A DNA stretch of 64,000 nt from Caldilineaceae bacterium (GTDB taxonomy: Bacteria > Chloroflexota > Anaerolineae > Caldilineales > Caldilineaceae). This document shows positions 1 through 8,337 of this stretch, in pieces. The stretch's first letter is position 1, and each line of letters starts with the position of its first letter. The stretch spans positions 1 to 64,000 of the forward strand of contig JAHBVH010000007.1 in assembly GCA_019637645.1 (NCBI GenBank). The letters run 5' to 3'. The notes under the pieces were generated by a model. That model had not been told where the DNA came from. It saw nothing but the letters and a program-made list of their open reading frames with translations, and did not search any database. The position numbers and the translations under genes are program-made.

Positions 1-65
1 CGGGCTTGGGTGATCTACCAAAAAACTTTGTGAACACTGTATTTACTTTCCATAACAGAATAAAA

Positions 66-905
66 TTATAGGCTGACCTGTTGTTGCCAGGGGACAAGCC
101 GCTGGGTCAGCCAGGTGAGCAAGGTTTGAAAGCCAATGCCCATCAGGACAATCACGACCAGCGCGGCATAGAGCTGGGGCAAGCGCATCGTCTGCCAAGC
201 CAGCCAGATGAGCGAACCCACGCCACTTTGGGTGGTTAAGAGTTCAACCGAGAGGGTAATGATGAGCGCTGTATTGAGCGCTAAACGAAAGCCCGTCAAC
301 AGCAAGGGCAAGCTACCTGGCAGTAGGACGCGCCGGATGAGCTGCCGATGGGTCGCACCGTAGCTGTGGGCCACTTCCCAGTAGATCGGTGAAATCTGCT
401 GGACGCCAGCTACGGTATTGATCAATAGGGGAAAGAAGCTGCTGACCGCGATCAAGGCCAGGTTGGCGCGGTCACCCATGCCAAAGATGATCATAAAGAG
501 GGGTAAGATCGCAATCTTGGGCAGGGGATGAAGCGCTGCCACAAAGGGATTGCAGAATCGGTAGAGCCGGGGTGACCACCCCATGAGCAGCCCTAGCATG
601 ATCCCCGCGCCACCGCCAAGCAACAGCCCTGTCCACAAGCGGAGCAGCGTAGCAGCCAACGCTGTGACCAAGGCCCCATCGACCAGTAGCTGCCCTAACG
701 TTTTTAGGATCAGGGTTGGCGCTGGGAAAAAGATAGACGAGAGCCAGCCCGCGGCGACGCTGCCTTCCCAAAGGAGTAGGCCACCCAGCAAGAGCAATTG
801 CGGGCCTGCCTTTTCGAGCGCCTGCGGCCATTTAACCGGTGGTCGTTTTAGTTGGTGTGTAGGCTCGGCGCGACTTCTGCTGCGAGCATCTTCCAAATAT
901 GCCAT
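66..905 (-). CDS. ABC transporter permease, SsuC/TauC/NrtB type (pair 1)
   Basis: Inner-membrane permease of a nitrate/sulfonate/taurine-type ABC importer (BPD_transp_1 family), 279 residues, the usual length. A hydrophobic segment near residues 34-56 is followed by several membrane spans. The cytoplasmic EAA loop is seen as 'YWEVAHSYGATHRQLIRRV', with the conserved alanine and glycine that dock on the ATPase. The ATG at 905 has a GGAG six bases upstream. It overlaps the end of the preceding ATPase gene by 58 bases, so the two are translationally coupled. The substrate cannot be read from the sequence. It is the last gene of the minus-strand surface locus, and a second copy of the pair lies at 6660-8292. 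Confidence 0.9.
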   Translation of the reverse strand: MAYLEDARSRSRAEPTHQLKRPPVKWPQALEKAGPQLLLLGGLLLWEGSVAAGWLSSIFFPAPTLILKTLGQLLVDGALVTALAATLLRLWTGLLLGGGAGIMLGLLMGWSPRLYRFCNPFVAALHPLPKIAILPLFMIIFGMGDRANLALIAVSSFFPLLINTVAGVQQISPIYWEVAHSYGATHRQLIRRVLLPGSLPLLLTGFRLALNTALIITLSVELLTTQSGVGSLIWLAWQTMRLPQLYAALVVIVLMGIGFQTLLTWLTQRLVPWQQQVSL

Positions 906-1630
906 CGTATCTCCGTAATGATCTGTTGGTCGGCGACGGAGGTCTCCATGAGTCCAGGTCGTGGTCGTGCTAGGGGTACCGCGACCTCAGCGATAAGACG
1001 CCCAGGGCGGCCACTCATGACCAAAATGCGGTCGCCCAGCCGAATCGCTTCTTCAATATCATGGGTGACATAGAGCACCGTCTTTTGGCGGGCTTGCCAG
1101 ATCTGCAACAGCTCGTCTTGTAGGCGGAGCCGCGTCTGGGCATCCAGCGCACCCAAGGGTTCATCCATCAGCAGCAAGGCGGGATCGGCCAAAAACGCCC
1201 GCCCAATCCCAACGCGTTGGCGCATCCCACCAGAGAGTTCGTGGGGATAACGTTCCGCAAAACCAGCGAGCCCTAATTTGACCAGCATCTGCTCTGCTTG
1301 CTGGCGGCGCGCGGTGGGCCGCACCCCTTGCGTCTCCAACCCAAAGGCCAGATTATCGAGCACGGTTAGCCAGGGGAAGAGCCCGGCATCCTGAAAGACT
1401 AGCGCACTGCGGGGCTGATCGCTCTTGACCGACGCGCTAAAAAAGATTTGCCCCGTGGAAGGTTCGAGCAGGCCCGCGATCAGGCGTAATAAGCTCGATT
1501 TCCCGCAGCCGCTTGGCCCCACTACACAGACAAACTCCTGGTCGGCTACTTGAAAATTCAGATCCGCCAACGCCGGTACAGAGTTGTGCCCTGAGCCAAA
1601 GGTTTTACTAAGTTGTTGGCATGTAAACAA
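848..1630 (-). CDS. ABC transporter ATPase, SsuB/TauB/NrtD type (pair 1)
   Basis: Cytoplasmic nucleotide-binding subunit of the importer whose permease follows. It shows Walker A (GPSGCGKSS), a Q-loop (VFQDAGLFPW), the signature LSGGMRQR, Walker B (LLLMDEPLGALD) and the H-loop histidine in VLYVTHD. The frame stays open to an ATG at 1711, two bases after the upstream stop. I prefer the TTG at 1630, because GGAAAGAAGGA lies six bases before it and the protein then begins at the usual place for the family (260 residues). The longer start adds 27 residues with no family resemblance and remains possible, since it would couple translation to the upstream gene. Confidence 0.9.
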   Translation of the reverse strand: MFTCQQLSKTFGSGHNSVPALADLNFQVADQEFVCVVGPSGCGKSSLLRLIAGLLEPSTGQIFFSASVKSDQPRSALVFQDAGLFPWLTVLDNLAFGLETQGVRPTARRQQAEQMLVKLGLAGFAERYPHELSGGMRQRVGIGRAFLADPALLLMDEPLGALDAQTRLRLQDELLQIWQARQKTVLYVTHDIEEAIRLGDRILVMSGRPGRLIAEVAVPLARPRPGLMETSVADQQIITEIRWHIWKMLAAEVAPSLHTN

Positions 1631-1713
1631 AACTAGTCCTTCTTTCCGGATAAATACCTTGAACGAGCATGCTTGCCCCGTCACATCAAGGCTGCTGGGG
1701 GCTGCAACCATCT

Positions 1714-2553
1714 TTAGAAGTAGCGCCGTAGTTGGCTACACATGGCTCGCCAACGCGGTGGTTTGGCAAAGCGGGCTTGCAGCCGATCGAGGAAGGGATG
1801 TTGTACGTGCGGAAAGCGTGCTTGATAGTAAGCGAGGATGCGATGATATTGGGCATCGTTATGGTGTCGATAATCCTGAACGCTTGCCAACCGCCAAGCT
1901 TGTTTATTTCCCAGGTGAAAGGTTAAGTGTAAATCGGTAAATTCCTGGAAGTGCTCGGCATGATAGACCAGGTTGAGCGCCAATGCTGCCCCCACACGAC
2001 TTGCCCCAATACAAATATCGCCTAATTGGTATCGTGTGTAGACAGCCCGCTTAAAGATAAAACAGTCGTGGCCGGGATGGGGCTCGCCGACTTGTGCATA
2101 CATCAGCGGGATCTCGGCCACTTGTTGAAAAGTGGCCGAGATCGTTCGTCGGTTGATAATCAGGGCATCATAGCCCTGAGCCAGCAGCTGATCGACCGCT
2201 AAATAAAAATGCGGTTGCAAGGCAATATCCACATTGGTGTAGATCAAATATTCGGCCTCCGTCGCGGCATAGAGACGATCCAAAATATCGCTGAGCAAGG
2301 CAAGCTTTCGTTTTTGCTGAAAGCGGCCTATGGTCAACACCGAACGAGTTAGATCTGGCGTTCGCTGAAACCCAGCGAGCGGTGTGATCGCTTCATCGGC
2401 GTATTGCGTGTAGAACAGTTGAACATCGACCTGATGGTACGCTATGCGTTGCGCTGTTTGCATCGTGGCAAAGGTAATGGGCTGGGCAATGGTCAGATCA
2501 GAGGTTGGTTCAACCAGGCCTGGGTGGATGATGTGGGCGATGCTTCTCAACAT
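1714..2553 (-). CDS. Conserved hypothetical protein, possibly GT-A-fold glycosyltransferase-like
   Basis: I do not recognise this protein with certainty. A stretch reading 'EYLIYTNVDIALQPHFY' resembles the metal-site strand of GT-A glycosyltransferases, where NVD would stand for the DxD motif, and 'ALIINRRTI' follows as in that fold. There is no signal peptide or membrane span. The frame is open to a GTG at 2730 inside the upstream gene. The ATG at 2553 is preferred because the extra N-terminus is low in family-like content, although its ribosome site is weak. The gene sits between the A-PCP-acyltransferase gene and the second ATPase, so it may modify or supply the same product. The function is an inference only. 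Confidence 0.55.
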   Translation of the reverse strand: MLRSIAHIIHPGLVEPTSDLTIAQPITFATMQTAQRIAYHQVDVQLFYTQYADEAITPLAGFQRTPDLTRSVLTIGRFQQKRKLALLSDILDRLYAATEAEYLIYTNVDIALQPHFYLAVDQLLAQGYDALIINRRTISATFQQVAEIPLMYAQVGEPHPGHDCFIFKRAVYTRYQLGDICIGASRVGAALALNLVYHAEHFQEFTDLHLTFHLGNKQAWRLASVQDYRHHNDAQYHRILAYYQARFPHVQHPFLDRLQARFAKPPRWRAMCSQLRRYF

Positions 2554-2672
2554 GCTTGCGTACCTGTGCTTTTCTGCCGCATTCGTATCCTTTTGGGCGC
2601 AACACGGTTGATTGTTGGCGATTGGCCGGTTGCTGGTTGTGTACTTCTTTTCCCCTGAAACAAAATACCCTT

Positions 2673-5462
2673 TTAGGACGATGACCGACTGAGCTGCGGT
2701 AGCGCTAAATGTAAACGCATTTGCGGCCACGGCACATTGGCGGGATGTGCGGCCCAGTGCTTGCGCAACAAGGTTGCATACTGGGTCACAAGATCTTTGA
2801 CCTGCTCGTCGCGGTTTGCCGTTGGTTGGCTTGTTAGGGCTGGGGTAAATTCAACCCGAATGTGCCCTTTCAGATCACTAGAGACAAAAATCGGCACCAC
2901 TGCTGCGCCCGTATCTAGGGCTAATTCGGCAAAGCCAGTCCGAAACGTCCGTTGCCGGCCATGAAAGGGCAGCGTAATGCCTTCGCGGCTGCCGTGATGG
3001 CCATCGGGCAAGATGCTGATCAGCCCTCCTTGCTGGAGGACTTGAGCGCTTTGAAAGAGAAGATGACTGCGCACGGCCATGAGATAATCATCATCGACTT
3101 TCCCCTGCATGATGCGGGCCACTTTGCCCAGCCCCAGGGCAAAGATCGGGTGGAACCCCTGCTGTTCTAGAATAAAAAAGGCTTGTTGAGAAAAGAACGT
3201 GTGGCTGCGTGCCAGGATCACCCCTTGTTGGCGCGCCACTGCTTCCTGTAAATGGGCAAGCCCGTGTACAGTGAACCAGCGGTCTAGCTGCGCAAGCTGA
3301 TTCGTGTAGTGCAGTCGAAGGATGCCCCACTTCATCCATAACTTTGTCATCAGACTTTGTTGTACCGTTGCGTCCCGTGTGAGGCGCGGTTGCTCAAGGG
3401 TGCTGTAGAAACGATCGATCAGTTGTACGATGTTGCGATAGTGGGTTTGCTGGAGTGGCCGTTGGCGACAACCCAAAGCCAGGAAACGTGCTCGCCAGGC
3501 ATAAGGAGCCACTGTTTGTAAGCCCCTGCTCTTGAAGCGCTGCCAGTGGGAAAGCGGAATGGGATCGACGGCTCGCCGTGCTCGCAAGACAAAAAGCTCA
3601 TCGGTCGTTGCGCTTGGCTCAGGCCGCGCGCTTGGCTCGATTGCCTGGCGCGGGGCGGTCGGGTCTAAATGGCTAGCCAACTGAGCAATCGTGGGTTGCT
3701 GGGCAAAGGCTCGAATCGGCAGGAGCTGACCAAATTTTTGCTGGATGGCCATGATCAGACGCATGGCTAGCAAGGAATGCCCCCCCAGCTCAAAGAAACT
3801 ATCATAAATGCCAATGCCTTCGATCAGGAGGATCTCCTCCCACAAAGTGACTAGCGCTGCTTCGGTAGCTGTCGCCGGTGGCGTGTAGGGGACCGCTAGG
3901 GCTGGGCGGCTAGGGGGGGGCGCGGGCAGCGCTTTGCGATCAATCTTGCCGCTCGGCAAGATCGGCAAGGTAGGCAGATAGCGAATGTGGCTGGGCAGCG
4001 CATAATCGGGAAAACGCGTGGCTAGGCTGGCGCGAATGGCCGCCGGGGGCGTGGGCGGTTCGGTCGCGGCAATTAGATAGGCATAGAGCTGGCCGCGCGT
4101 TTCGTTGGCGGTCACGGCTGCCTCATGAATCCCTGGTAGCGCACGCAGCGCATCTTCGACCTCGCCCAAAACCACGCGATAACCGCGCACCTTCACTTGT
4201 GAATCCTGCCGGCCAATCAACTCCAGATAGCCATCGGCACGCAGACGGCCAAAATCGCCCGTGCGATAGATGGTCTCGCCGCTGCCATCCGTGGTTGGTG
4301 TAAAGCGTTGGGCAGTCAAGGTTGGTTGCCGCCAATAGCCTGTGGCAATATACCGGCTGCGCACCACAATTTCGCCCACTTCCCCCGGCGTAGCGGGTTG
4401 CCCATCATTGTCGACCACCGTCACTTGCTTGCCGGGGAGGGGCGCACCAACATGGATCACACCGTCGTCTAACGGTGTTGTGCGTGTGACCGCGGTTGAT
4501 GTGATTTGCGTTGTCTCCGTCGATGAATAGCTTGTGAGGATAGCACATTCGGCTGGCACATGGGGCCAAAACCGTTCCAGATCGGCGCGGCTCTTCCGCC
4601 CAGAGGGGAGGACAAGCCGCAAGTGTGGATAAAATTCACCGGGAGCCAAGGTTTCTAACCATTGGCGGAAAAGCACAATCGGCGGATGAAAATAGGTAAT
4701 GCGTTCCCGCTGTAGCCAGGCGGACAAGCCTTGCAACCCCTGCTGATGGAGATCATAAAAACAATAGGTCGCTCCATAGAGTAGCGCGTTAAAGACATCG
4801 GCCATGCCGCCGCCCAAGCCACACTGGCGAATGCCGGAAATGGCATCGCTGGGTGAGAAAGTGTAGGTGCCAGCGCCAAACCAAGCGCGATGGAGCACGA
4901 TGCGGTGTGAACGCGCAATGCCCTTGGGCTGGCTGATCGTGCCCGACGTAAAGAAGATGCCTGCCAGCGTATCCGGTGTAAGCGGAAGATCAGGCGTGCC
5001 CCGTTGGGTGGCGGGCAAGGCGTCGAACAACCAGATGGTCGGCGTGGCATCCCCCGCTTGCTCCGCGGCGCTGACGATGGCTTGGGCCAATGCTTGGTGC
5101 GCTTGGTCGGTGACAATGACCGGGGCCGCGGTGCTTTGATAGAGGAGCTGGAGTTGACCTACCGCTTGGCTGCTATCAAAAGCCACATACGCCTTGCCTG
5201 CTTTGAGCGTCCCTAAAAGGCTAACGAGCAATGGATAGTCGTGATCGAGCAGCAGAATGATCGGACAGTTCACCGGGCCCAACTGATCTAGCAGCGCGTG
5301 GGCGAGTCGGTTGGACGCCTGATCGAGCTCGGCGTAGGTATACCGTTCTCCCGCAACGGTCGTAACGGCGACCTGATCCGCGTAATGCGCCATCACGCGG
5401 TGCCAACGCGCGATCACAGAAGATTCAATTTCCGCTTCGGTTAGAGGCAGCACCGTTGTCAT
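2673..5462 (-). CDS. NRPS-like fusion: adenylation domain, carrier protein, LpxL/HtrB-like acyltransferase
   Basis: A 929-residue protein of three parts. Residues about 15-530 form an AMP-forming adenylation domain: A3 'FTSGTISQPKG' (about 170-181), A7 'YRTGDFGRL', A8 'QVKVRGYRVVLGEVE' and A10 'LPSGKIDRK' with Lys506. Residues about 535-600 are a carrier domain with the phosphopantetheine serine in 'FFELGGHSL' (Ser563). Residues about 720-910 resemble the LpxL/HtrB lysophospholipid acyltransferase family, for example 'LPFHGR' followed by 'TGFAELALDTGAAVVP'. Two key positions differ from the norm. The Asp that holds the amino group of amino acids (Asp235 in GrsA) aligns with Gly217, and the acyltransferase HX4(D/E) reads His754-X4-Gln759. 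The gene starts four bases inside the upstream binding-protein gene. I infer that an acid is activated, loaded on the carrier and passed to an acceptor; the substrate is unknown. Confidence 0.88.
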   Translation of the reverse strand: MTTVLPLTEAEIESSVIARWHRVMAHYADQVAVTTVAGERYTYAELDQASNRLAHALLDQLGPVNCPIILLLDHDYPLLVSLLGTLKAGKAYVAFDSSQAVGQLQLLYQSTAAPVIVTDQAHQALAQAIVSAAEQAGDATPTIWLFDALPATQRGTPDLPLTPDTLAGIFFTSGTISQPKGIARSHRIVLHRAWFGAGTYTFSPSDAISGIRQCGLGGGMADVFNALLYGATYCFYDLHQQGLQGLSAWLQRERITYFHPPIVLFRQWLETLAPGEFYPHLRLVLPSGRKSRADLERFWPHVPAECAILTSYSSTETTQITSTAVTRTTPLDDGVIHVGAPLPGKQVTVVDNDGQPATPGEVGEIVVRSRYIATGYWRQPTLTAQRFTPTTDGSGETIYRTGDFGRLRADGYLELIGRQDSQVKVRGYRVVLGEVEDALRALPGIHEAAVTANETRGQLYAYLIAATEPPTPPAAIRASLATRFPDYALPSHIRYLPTLPILPSGKIDRKALPAPPPSRPALAVPYTPPATATEAALVTLWEEILLIEGIGIYDSFFELGGHSLLAMRLIMAIQQKFGQLLPIRAFAQQPTIAQLASHLDPTAPRQAIEPSARPEPSATTDELFVLRARRAVDPIPLSHWQRFKSRGLQTVAPYAWRARFLALGCRQRPLQQTHYRNIVQLIDRFYSTLEQPRLTRDATVQQSLMTKLWMKWGILRLHYTNQLAQLDRWFTVHGLAHLQEAVARQQGVILARSHTFFSQQAFFILEQQGFHPIFALGLGKVARIMQGKVDDDYLMAVRSHLLFQSAQVLQQGGLISILPDGHHGSREGITLPFHGRQRTFRTGFAELALDTGAAVVPIFVSSDLKGHIRVEFTPALTSQPTANRDEQVKDLVTQYATLLRKHWAAHPANVPWPQMRLHLALPQLSRSSS

Positions 5463-6517
5463 TTTTGCTCCAACTGGGCTAAGAAACCACTTGCTTCAAT
5501 GGCGGTAAGCAGCGTGGTATCCACAAGCTCCGCGGCTTTGAAGGCGGCGGCGGCTGGGTTTTCGACTGCCGCTTCGTCGAGGAGGAGTTGAATCCCTTCG
5601 AGAGTTGGATAGGGCATTATGGGCAAGTAGGTGCCAATGAGGACGCGATGGGCTTCGGCTAGGGCTGCGGCATCCTTTTCAGCATCCATCAAAAGATATT
5701 GGGCGATGACTTCGGCCACCCCGGCCTGATCCTGCTTCATTTGGGCAATCGCCGCGATGGTGGCTTGTAAGAACTGGGTAACGGTTGCCTGATTTTCCTG
5801 TAAGAAGGGGCCACCTGTCACTAACGCCGTGTGGAGATAGGGCACATTCAAGGCGGCCATATCCACAAGTTCGTGAAAACCCGCCGCGCGCGCCATGGCC
5901 GTTTCGGGTACACTAACCAGCGTGCCCACAACCGCGCCACTTTCCATGGCGGCCAAGCGTTTGCCTTGGGAGCCTACCGCAAGGAGGGCAACATCTTCTT
6001 CTGGTGCTAGCCCGAACGAACGCAAGACCACGCGCAGCGCTGTATCCGACGAACCACCGGGGTCGCTAATGGCAAGGGCTTTCCCTTGTAGGTCTGCTGT
6101 GGTGGCAATCTCTGGACGTACCATAAGCGAGTAGACATAGGTATTGAAAAGCCCGCCAATTAGTTTGAGATCGCTACCCGCAACGATGCTGTTGACCACC
6201 GCTGAGCCCGCAATCTGGCAGATGTCTACCGAGCCCGTCATGAGGGCAGTGGTGGCGGTGGAACCGCCTTCGATGTAGATCAAGTTCACCGCGAGCCCAT
6301 AGCGTTGAAAGATGCCCTTCTCATAGGCATACATGACGACCGATTGGGTGGCACTGGCCGAACTGTAGCAGACGTTGATCGGCGTCAGCGCTGTGTTCTC
6401 GGTTGCCGGGGTGCCGTTGGCGCGTGTTTGGATGGGGGCGCAAGCGCTGAACAGGAGCAGGATCGACAGAAGTGCACACATCATAGAATAATGCCGAGAT
6501 AAGCTTTGTTTTACCAT
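5459..6517 (-). CDS. ABC transporter substrate-binding lipoprotein, SsuA/NMT1 type
   Basis: Extracytoplasmic solute-binding protein of the nitrate/sulfonate/taurine/thiamine-precursor family, 352 residues. It has an N-terminal signal with the lipobox 'LFSAC' near residue 25, so it should be a lipid-anchored protein on the outer face of the membrane. The body follows the NMT1-like pattern: 'YEKGIFQRYGL', then 'GSVDICQIAGSAVV', then 'GKALAISDPGGSSD'. The ATG is preceded by AAGGAAA at good spacing. Its stop overlaps the start of the A-PCP-acyltransferase gene by four bases. It is the only binding protein beside two ATPase-permease pairs. The ligand is not deducible. Confidence 0.88.
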   Translation of the reverse strand: MVKQSLSRHYSMMCALLSILLLFSACAPIQTRANGTPATENTALTPINVCYSSASATQSVVMYAYEKGIFQRYGLAVNLIYIEGGSTATTALMTGSVDICQIAGSAVVNSIVAGSDLKLIGGLFNTYVYSLMVRPEIATTADLQGKALAISDPGGSSDTALRVVLRSFGLAPEEDVALLAVGSQGKRLAAMESGAVVGTLVSVPETAMARAAGFHELVDMAALNVPYLHTALVTGGPFLQENQATVTQFLQATIAAIAQMKQDQAGVAEVIAQYLLMDAEKDAAALAEAHRVLIGTYLPIMPYPTLEGIQLLLDEAAVENPAAAAFKAAELVDTTLLTAIEASGFLAQLEQK

Positions 6518-6563
6518 TTTTTCGTTTCCTTAATTCTGGAGCTATGACACCGCGTCAAGTAAG

Positions 6564-6620
6564 TTTTTCGGTATACGATGCGCGCACCGCCCTGAAGGCA
6601 CAGGGCGGAAATACCGAAAA
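6564..6620. repeat. Nested inverted repeat resembling an IS200/IS605-type end hairpin
   Basis: Outer arms TTTTCGGTAT (6565-6574) and ATACCGAAAA (6611-6620) enclose an inner perfect 8-bp stem, CCGCCCTG (6587-6594) with CAGGGCGG (6601-6608). On the minus strand the core reads CCTTCAGGGCGGTGCGC, which also occurs at 47467-47482. It lies in the 142-base gap between the binding-protein gene and the upstream permease, so it may also act as a processing or attenuation hairpin. Confidence 0.7.
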
Positions 6621-6659
6621 CCTGACTCGCATGTTTTACTTTCGACATTCCCTGTTATC

Positions 6660-7496
6660 TTATTGCTGTGGTCGCCATTGTGATAGGTGATTCTCGATCC
6701 TTTGCAGCAGCGCGGTGAGGCTCCAACTCACGCCAGCCAGCAAAACGACGCCGACAAAAAGTTTATCGGTTTGAAAGGTGGCCCCAGCAATCGCCATCAT
6801 ATGACCAACGCCCGCGGTGGCCGCGACCAACTCACCCACCAGAACCCCAATGAGCGAACGCCCAACCGCTAACTTCATGCCCGCGATAAGAAAGGGCAAG
6901 ATGCTGGGGAGGGCCACCGTCAGAAAGAGCTGGCGATCGGTGGCGCCAAAGACGCGCGCACAGCGGATCAGTTGTTCGTCGAGGGTTTTCATGCCCGCCA
7001 TCACATTGAACAGAATGGCAAAGACCCCGCCTAAAAAGACAATGGCTACTTTGGACTCGATCCCAATCCCTAGCCAGAGAATGAGCACAGGCAGCAAGGC
7101 TACGCGCGGAATGGCGTAGAGCACCGTGATCAAGGGATCAAACAAGGCATGAACCCGACGATACCACCCCATGAGAAGCCCAAGCGGTGTCCCAACGAGC
7201 AGCGATAGCCCAAAGCCATAGAGAAATTCCACCGCGCTCACCTGGATGTCGCGCCAGAAGCCGTGGGCAAAGAGCCATTGGGCGGCACGCCAGATCCGGC
7301 TCGGCGAGCTGGTAAAAAGGGGGTTGACCCACCCTAGCGCGGGGGCCAACTCCCAAAGCACGAGCAAGATCAGCAAAGTGCCCCAGCCCAGCAAGATACG
7401 TTCGGCGCGTTGATAGAGGCTGCGCGCATTGATGGCATTGGCCGCGCCAATGCGGAGGGGCAGGCTACTGCTTTGTTCAAGCGAGTTCAGCATGGC
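6660..7496 (-). CDS. ABC transporter permease, SsuC/TauC/NrtB type (pair 2)
   Basis: Second importer permease, 278 residues from the ATG at 7496, which has GGGAG about six bases upstream. The open frame continues to 7700, but that part is the shadow of the overlapping ATPase gene. Membrane segments begin near residue 30, and the EAA loop appears as 'LIRCARVFGATDRQLFLTV'. It overlaps the stop of the ATPase gene by 20 bases. It resembles the 66-905 permease in family but clearly differs in sequence, so the two pairs are not a recent duplication. Confidence 0.9.
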   Translation of the reverse strand, partial: AMLNSLEQSSSLPLRIGAANAINARSLYQRAERILLGWGTLLILLVLWELAPALGWVNPLFTSSPSRIWRAAQWLFAHGFWRDIQVSAVEFLYGFGLSLLVGTPLGLLMGWYRRVHALFDPLITVLYAIPRVALLPVLILWLGIGIESKVAIVFLGGVFAILFNVMAGMKTLDEQLIRCARVFGATDRQLFLTVALPSILPFLIAGMKLAVGRSLIGVLVGELVAATAGVGHMMAIAGATFQTDKLFVGVVLLAGVSWSLTALLQRIENHLSQWRPQQ

Positions 7497-8292
7497 GTCT
7501 CCCTTCCCGTCTCTCTGTAGTTCGAAAGCTCTGGTCCAGTTGGAGCAATTGCCAGATCTGCGCGGTGAGCGCCGCAAAGGTGGGATGCTGTTTGATGGCA
7601 AAGCGGCGCGGCCGAGGAAAGTCCACGGGGATGATCTGTTGAATCTGCCCAGGACGTGCGGAGAGCACCACGACTTTATCGGCCAAAAAGATCGCTTCAT
7701 CTATTTGATGGGTGACATAGAGCGCGCTGCATTGGCTTTCGAGCCAAATGCGTTGTAGCTCTACCTGCATCACTTCGCGTGTTTGCGCATCCAAGGCCGA
7801 GAGCGGCTCATCAAGCAGGAGCAACTTGGGTTGGACGGCTAGGGCCCGCGCTAAATTCGCCCGTTGCTGCATTCCTCCGGATAGCTCACGTGGGTAGCTT
7901 GCCTCAAACCCTTGTAAACCAACGAGGGTGATAAAGGGCTGGGCACGCTGGTAGGCTTCTCGCCGCGCGAGGCCACGAAGCTCCAACCCATAGGCCACAT
8001 TGGCATGCACCGTGCGCCAAGGGAGGAGCGCGGGTGCCTGAAAGACGAGCGCCCGTTCTTGGCCAGGGCCGTTGATCACTTGGTCATCAAGCCGCATTTC
8101 ACCGCTCACCGGCGGCAGCAAGCCCGCGATGGCGTGCAGCAGGCTGCTCTTGCCACAGCCACTGGGGCCGACCACCGCAATAAACTCACCGGACGCGACG
8201 TGGAGGTCAATTTGGTGAAGTGCTACGGTGGGGGCAAGGTTCCGCTCGGGCCAGTACGCCACTGATAGATTATGGATGGCTAATGTAGTCAT
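7477..8292 (-). CDS. ABC transporter ATPase, SsuB/TauB/NrtD type (pair 2)
   Basis: ATPase subunit of 271 residues with Walker A GPSGCGKSS, Q-loop VFQAPALLPW, signature LSGGMQQRA, Walker B LLLLDEPLSALD and H-loop LYVTHQ. The start at 8292 lacks a clear Shine-Dalgarno sequence. It follows the Wzz/BY-kinase gene by only 45 bases, so the importer genes are probably transcribed as the tail of the polysaccharide operon. The short spacing links this importer to the surface-glycan locus in expression, although its substrate is unknown. Confidence 0.9.
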   Translation of the reverse strand: MTTLAIHNLSVAYWPERNLAPTVALHQIDLHVASGEFIAVVGPSGCGKSSLLHAIAGLLPPVSGEMRLDDQVINGPGQERALVFQAPALLPWRTVHANVAYGLELRGLARREAYQRAQPFITLVGLQGFEASYPRELSGGMQQRANLARALAVQPKLLLLDEPLSALDAQTREVMQVELQRIWLESQCSALYVTHQIDEAIFLADKVVVLSARPGQIQQIIPVDFPRPRRFAIKQHPTFAALTAQIWQLLQLDQSFRTTERREGRRHAELA

Positions 8293-8337
8293 AAAATTGT
8301 GAAAAGGTGGGAATGCTGCTCCGCACCCTTGGGCGGA

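Noticed and set aside
1..65. TTGTGA and CATAAC as a plus-strand promoter
   Set aside because: No plus-strand gene follows; it only faces the end of a minus-strand gene.
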